NCBI GenBank assembly: GCA_017304945.1
Contig: JAFKLG010000091.1
Coordinates: forward strand, 1-46,269
Length of the DNA stretch: 46,269 nt
Reading direction: 5' to 3'
Origin: Rhodospirillales bacterium
Lineage (GTDB): Bacteria; Pseudomonadota; Alphaproteobacteria; Acetobacterales; Acetobacteraceae
In this document: positions 43,195 to 46,269 of the stretch, piece after piece
How positions within the stretch are numbered: position 1 is the first letter of the stretch
Layout of the letters: every line of letters begins with the position of its first letter
Program-made: the position numbers and the translations under genes
The notes under the pieces: generated by a model
The model's input: only the letters and a program-made list of their open reading frames with translations
What the model was told of the DNA's origin: nothing
Database searches by the model: none

Positions 43195-45987
43195 ATGGAT
43201 GCTGATCTCGATCGCGCGGCCGCTCTCGCCGAGGACCTGCTGGACCTCACCGCGCGGCTTGGCGCCCGAGCGGATGAGGATCCGTTCGGCAACCCCGTCC
43301 TGCTGGTCGCGCTGGCGATCACCCGGCGCATGGACACGGGCGAACTGAGCTACGAGGCGATCGAGGGGTTGATCCGCCACTTGCGCGACGCCGCCTTCGA
43401 CGATCGCGCGGCGCGCATCGCCCATTACGTGGGCGGCATCGACGCGGTGGCGAACGAGTCGGTGCTGGCGGGGCTCGCGCAGCATCTGCTGCGCCCCGAT
43501 CCGAACGACAGTCCGGTGCGCTGGGCGGAGTATCGCGCCCTGGTGGAGCGCACGCGGTTCGCCGCGGTGTTCACCGCGCACCCGACCTTCGCGCTGCCCT
43601 TGCCGGTTGGCCAGGCGCTGGCGGAGGCGGCAAGCGGCCGCCCGGCGCGCCGATTCGAATCCCACCGTCCGCCCGTGATCACGCTGCAGGACGAATTCGT
43701 GCAGGCGGTGGCCGCCATCGCGCACGGGCGCGACGCGATCGACCGGTTCAACGCGGCCCTGATCACCGTCGCCCGCTCGACCTGGCCGGACCGCTGGACC
43801 GACCTGACGCCGCGGCCGGTGATCCTGTCGAGCTGGGTCGGCTACGACACCGATGGCCGTACCGATATCGGATGGTGGGACACGCTGCGCCTGCGGCTGG
43901 AAATGAAGCGGCTGCAGCTCGCGCGGCTGCACGCGCAGCTCGCACCGCTGCCCAGCGCCACGGCGCTCGCCGCGCGCGTGCAGGAGGCCTTGGAGGCGGT
44001 GACCGCGCAGCATGCCGCCTGCCCATCCGGACAGGCCGCCGGCGCGGTCGCCGGTTTCGCGCAGGCGCTGATCGGGCAGCGAGACACGGCGCTGGTCACC
44101 CCGGCGCCCCTGCTGCCGCTGTTCGCCGAGGCGATTGCCGCGGCCGCGGAGGAGGACAAGCTCGCCCTGGCGGTGGCCCGGGCCGGCCTCGTCTCGCACG
44201 GGCTCGCGCTCGCGCACACCCATACGCGGCTGAACGCGGCCCAGCTCCACAACGTGGTGCGGCAGCGCCTGGGCATCGCCGATCCGCCAGAGGATCCGTC
44301 GCATCGCCGCGCCCTGTTCGCCGCGATCAACACCGCGCTCGACACGGTGCAGCCGGAACCGGTGGACTTTGGCGGGCTGCTGTCCGAGCAGGCCTCGGCC
44401 GCGCGGCTGATGATGACGGTGGCGCAGATCGTCAAGCACGTCGACGGGTCGGTGCCGGTGCGCTTCCTGATCGCGGAGACCGAGACCGGCTACACGCTGC
44501 TCGCCGCGCTGTGGCTCGCGCGGCTGTTCGGCATCGAGCAGCACATCGAGATCAGCCCGCTGTTCGAGACGGCGGAGGCGCTGGAGCGCGGCGCCCACGT
44601 GCTGGAGGAGGCGCTGCGCAGCCCGCACTACCGCGACTACCTGCGCCGCACGGGCCGGCTCGCGCTGCAGTTCGGCTATTCGGACTCCGGCCGCTATGTC
44701 GGGCAGCTCGCGGCGTCATACCTGATCGAGCGCTTACGGCTGAAGATCGGTGAGACGCTGGCGCATCACGGCGTCACCGGCGTCGAGGTGGTCCTGTTCG
44801 ACACGCATGGCGAGAGCATCGGTCGCGGCGCGCATCCCGGCTCCCTGGCGGACCGGCTGAAATACCTCTCGCCGACCGCCTCGCGCCAGGCGCTCAACAA
44901 GGCCGGCCTCGCGGTGCGGGAGGAGAGCGCGTTCCAGGGCGGCGACGGCTATCTGCTGTTCGGCACGCCGGAACTGGCGCTCGCCACGATCACGCGGATC
45001 GCCGAACAGACCTATCATCCGGCCGCCGGCCCGATCGAGGATCCGGTCTACGCGGATCCGGATTTCGCGGCGGACTTCTTCGCCACCATCCAGAGCGCGA
45101 TGGGCGGGCTGGTCGAGGATGCCGGCTACGGCGCGCTGCTGGGCGCGTTCGGGCCTGCGCTGTTCGACCGCACCGGCTCCCGCCCGGCCGCGCGGCAGTC
45201 GGACGGCATGGCCGGCAGCGCGCGCATCCGTCACCCGCGCGAACTCCGCGCCATTCCCAACAACGCGATCCTCCAGCAACTCGGATGGTGCGCGAACACG
45301 CTGCACGGCATCGGCGCGGCGGCGTCACGCCACCCCGAGACCTTTCCCGAATTGCGTGAGCACAGCCGGCGCTTTCATCGTGCGCTCGATCTCGCCTCGC
45401 ATGCGCTGGCGCATTCCGACATCGAGGTGCTGCGCGCGGTGATCGCGACGCTCGACCCGGGCACGTGGCTGGATCGCGCCGCGCACACCAAGCGCCCGGG
45501 CCGGCGGGAGGCGCTGGTGGGCGTTGCACGGGCGCTCGAGCGCTTGGGCATCTGGGCGGACGCGCAGTCGATGTTCCGCCGGATCTCCGCCGATCACCTG
45601 GCGCTGCGCGGTGCGTGGCCGGACGCGCCGCACATGAAGACGCGCGAGGTGCTGCTGCACGCGCTGCGGCTCGCGCTGATCCAGCGGATCTGGTTGCTGG
45701 CGACCGAGATCTCGGATTTCTCGCCGCGGCATGGCGTCACGCGTCCGGTGCTGGAAGCGGCGGTGCTGCGGCTGGACATCGAGCCGTCGCTGCAATTGCT
45801 GGGCGAGATCTTTCCGGCCGCGCCGGATCCGGCGGTGGACGCCGACTACGGCGAGCCCGCCGCGCCGCGCCGTTCCGCCGCGTATGCGCGCGAGCACCGG
45901 GAGATCTTCGAGCCGATGCGTCGCCTGTTCGGCATGGTGAGGGAGATCGCGACCGCGGTCACCCACGAGGTCGGCGCGTTCGGCTAG
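43195..45987 (+). CDS. ppc: Phosphoenolpyruvate carboxylase
   Basis: Fixes bicarbonate onto PEP to give oxaloacetate, replenishing the TCA cycle. The product has 930 residues, usual length. Catalytic motifs: FTAHPTF (about 125-131), the GYSDSGR loop (about 493-499; the common form is GYSDSxKD) and FDTHGESIGRGAHPG (about 533-547), where most PEPC have FHGRGGTVGRGGGP. IPNNAILQQLGW, and HMKTREVLLHALRLALIQRIWLLATEIS near the end, complete the fold. These departures place it in a divergent alphaproteobacterial branch. ATG at 43195 is chosen because MDADLDRAAALAEDLLDL begins the protein-like sequence; the long upstream frame is antisense to the Hint gene. The 211-bp divergent gap before it shows no clear promoter. 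Confidence 0.88.
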   Translation: MDADLDRAAALAEDLLDLTARLGARADEDPFGNPVLLVALAITRRMDTGELSYEAIEGLIRHLRDAAFDDRAARIAHYVGGIDAVANESVLAGLAQHLLRPDPNDSPVRWAEYRALVERTRFAAVFTAHPTFALPLPVGQALAEAASGRPARRFESHRPPVITLQDEFVQAVAAIAHGRDAIDRFNAALITVARSTWPDRWTDLTPRPVILSSWVGYDTDGRTDIGWWDTLRLRLEMKRLQLARLHAQLAPLPSATALAARVQEALEAVTAQHAACPSGQAAGAVAGFAQALIGQRDTALVTPAPLLPLFAEAIAAAAEEDKLALAVARAGLVSHGLALAHTHTRLNAAQLHNVVRQRLGIADPPEDPSHRRALFAAINTALDTVQPEPVDFGGLLSEQASAARLMMTVAQIVKHVDGSVPVRFLIAETETGYTLLAALWLARLFGIEQHIEISPLFETAEALERGAHVLEEALRSPHYRDYLRRTGRLALQFGYSDSGRYVGQLAASYLIERLRLKIGETLAHHGVTGVEVVLFDTHGESIGRGAHPGSLADRLKYLSPTASRQALNKAGLAVREESAFQGGDGYLLFGTPELALATITRIAEQTYHPAAGPIEDPVYADPDFAADFFATIQSAMGGLVEDAGYGALLGAFGPALFDRTGSRPAARQSDGMAGSARIRHPRELRAIPNNAILQQLGWCANTLHGIGAAASRHPETFPELREHSRRFHRALDLASHALAHSDIEVLRAVIATLDPGTWLDRAAHTKRPGRREALVGVARALERLGIWADAQSMFRRISADHLALRGAWPDAPHMKTREVLLHALRLALIQRIWLLATEISDFSPRHGVTRPVLEAAVLRLDIEPSLQLLGEIFPAAPDPAVDADYGEPAAPRRSAAYAREHREIFEPMRRLFGMVREIATAVTHEVGAFG

Positions 45988-46005
45988 CCGGCGGCGGACG
46001 CCCAC

Positions 46006-46269
46006 CGATCCCCACCGGTACAATGCCGCGTGGAGAGCGGCATCGCCTTACCCTGCACCGTCACCGCCGGGCGTGGACCCGGCGATCCCCACCGGCACAC
46101 TGCTGCGTGGAGACCGGCACCGCCTCACCCTCCACCGTCATCGCCGGGCCCCGACCCGGCGACCCCATCGGCACACTGCTGCGTGGAGACCGGCACCGCC
46201 TCACCCTCCACCGTCATCGCCGGGCCTCGACCCGGCGATCCCCACTTGCACGTTGCTGCGTGGAGACCG
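46006..46269. repeat. Tandem repeat of about 77 bp with internal hairpin, running off the window
   Basis: Units 46006-46082 (77 bp), 46083-46159 (77 bp), 46160-46235 (76 bp) and a partial unit from 46236 to the window end share the text CACTGCTGCGTGGAGACCG and CACCGTCATCGCCGGG. Units 2 and 3 are almost identical and unit 1 more diverged. Each contains the inverted repeat TCGCCGGG..CCCGGCGA, a form I recall as a dispersed intergenic palindrome in alphaproteobacteria. It begins 18 bp after the ppc stop. The true copy number is unknown because the array continues past the edge. Confidence 0.8.

Noticed and set aside
45988..46269. CRISPR array
   Set aside because: The repeats are 77-bp contiguous units without unique spacers and have internal palindromes; no cas gene is near.

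Overview
The window is high-GC DNA (strong G/C third-position bias) from an alphaproteobacterium. The rplU-rpmA-obg-proB order, the trxB-lsrB/vtlR pair, EcfG-type promoters and several large Hint-domain or repeat-rich secreted proteins suggest Rhodospirillales, most likely Acetobacteraceae. That placement is inference from gene content; there is no rRNA gene to confirm it. Everything was read by eye from the sequence; family names rest on motif recognition, not searches. No tRNA, rRNA, CRISPR array, integrase or insertion sequence was found.

Layout. 1-2800: minus-strand ribosomal/GTPase operon rplU-rpmA-obg-proB with a good sigma-70 promoter; proB is cut off by a junction near position 150-158. 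2881-9298: plus-strand operon of an SDR dehydrogenase, a putrescine/spermidine-type ABC importer (potF-G-H-I-like), exonuclease III and an alpha/beta hydrolase. 9431-11220: a secreted glycine/threonine-rich repeat protein ending in two strong hairpins. 11261-18423: an uncharacterised protein, two tandem aspartate-type aminotransferases, a DUF1810 protein, a membrane protein with a 25-residue partner, a double GNAT protein behind a candidate EcfG promoter, and a DUF1186/SEC-C protein. 18585-24049: a fluoroacetate-dehalogenase-like hydrolase, a GT-C membrane glycosyltransferase, a secreted GH5-type glycosidase and a group II PLP decarboxylase.

24121-34961: a candidate structured small RNA with anti-Shine-Dalgarno CUCCC motifs lies downstream of an lsrB/vtlR-like regulator, followed by trxB, a CUT1 sugar importer with two tandem paralogous binding proteins, and a LysR/wrbA divergent pair with a clear palindromic operator. 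35193-42983: two proteins carrying C-terminal Hint (hedgehog/intein) domains, one fused to an M10 metalloprotease and one to a papain-like (CHAP/NlpC-like) candidate domain, flanking an asparagine synthetase and a small disordered protein behind a second candidate EcfG promoter. 43195-45987: phosphoenolpyruvate carboxylase, followed by a roughly 77-bp tandem repeat running off the window.

The points most worth following up are the Hint-fused secreted proteins, the AbcR-like RNA next to lsrB, and the dehalogenase with a complete fluoroacetate-dehalogenase active site.
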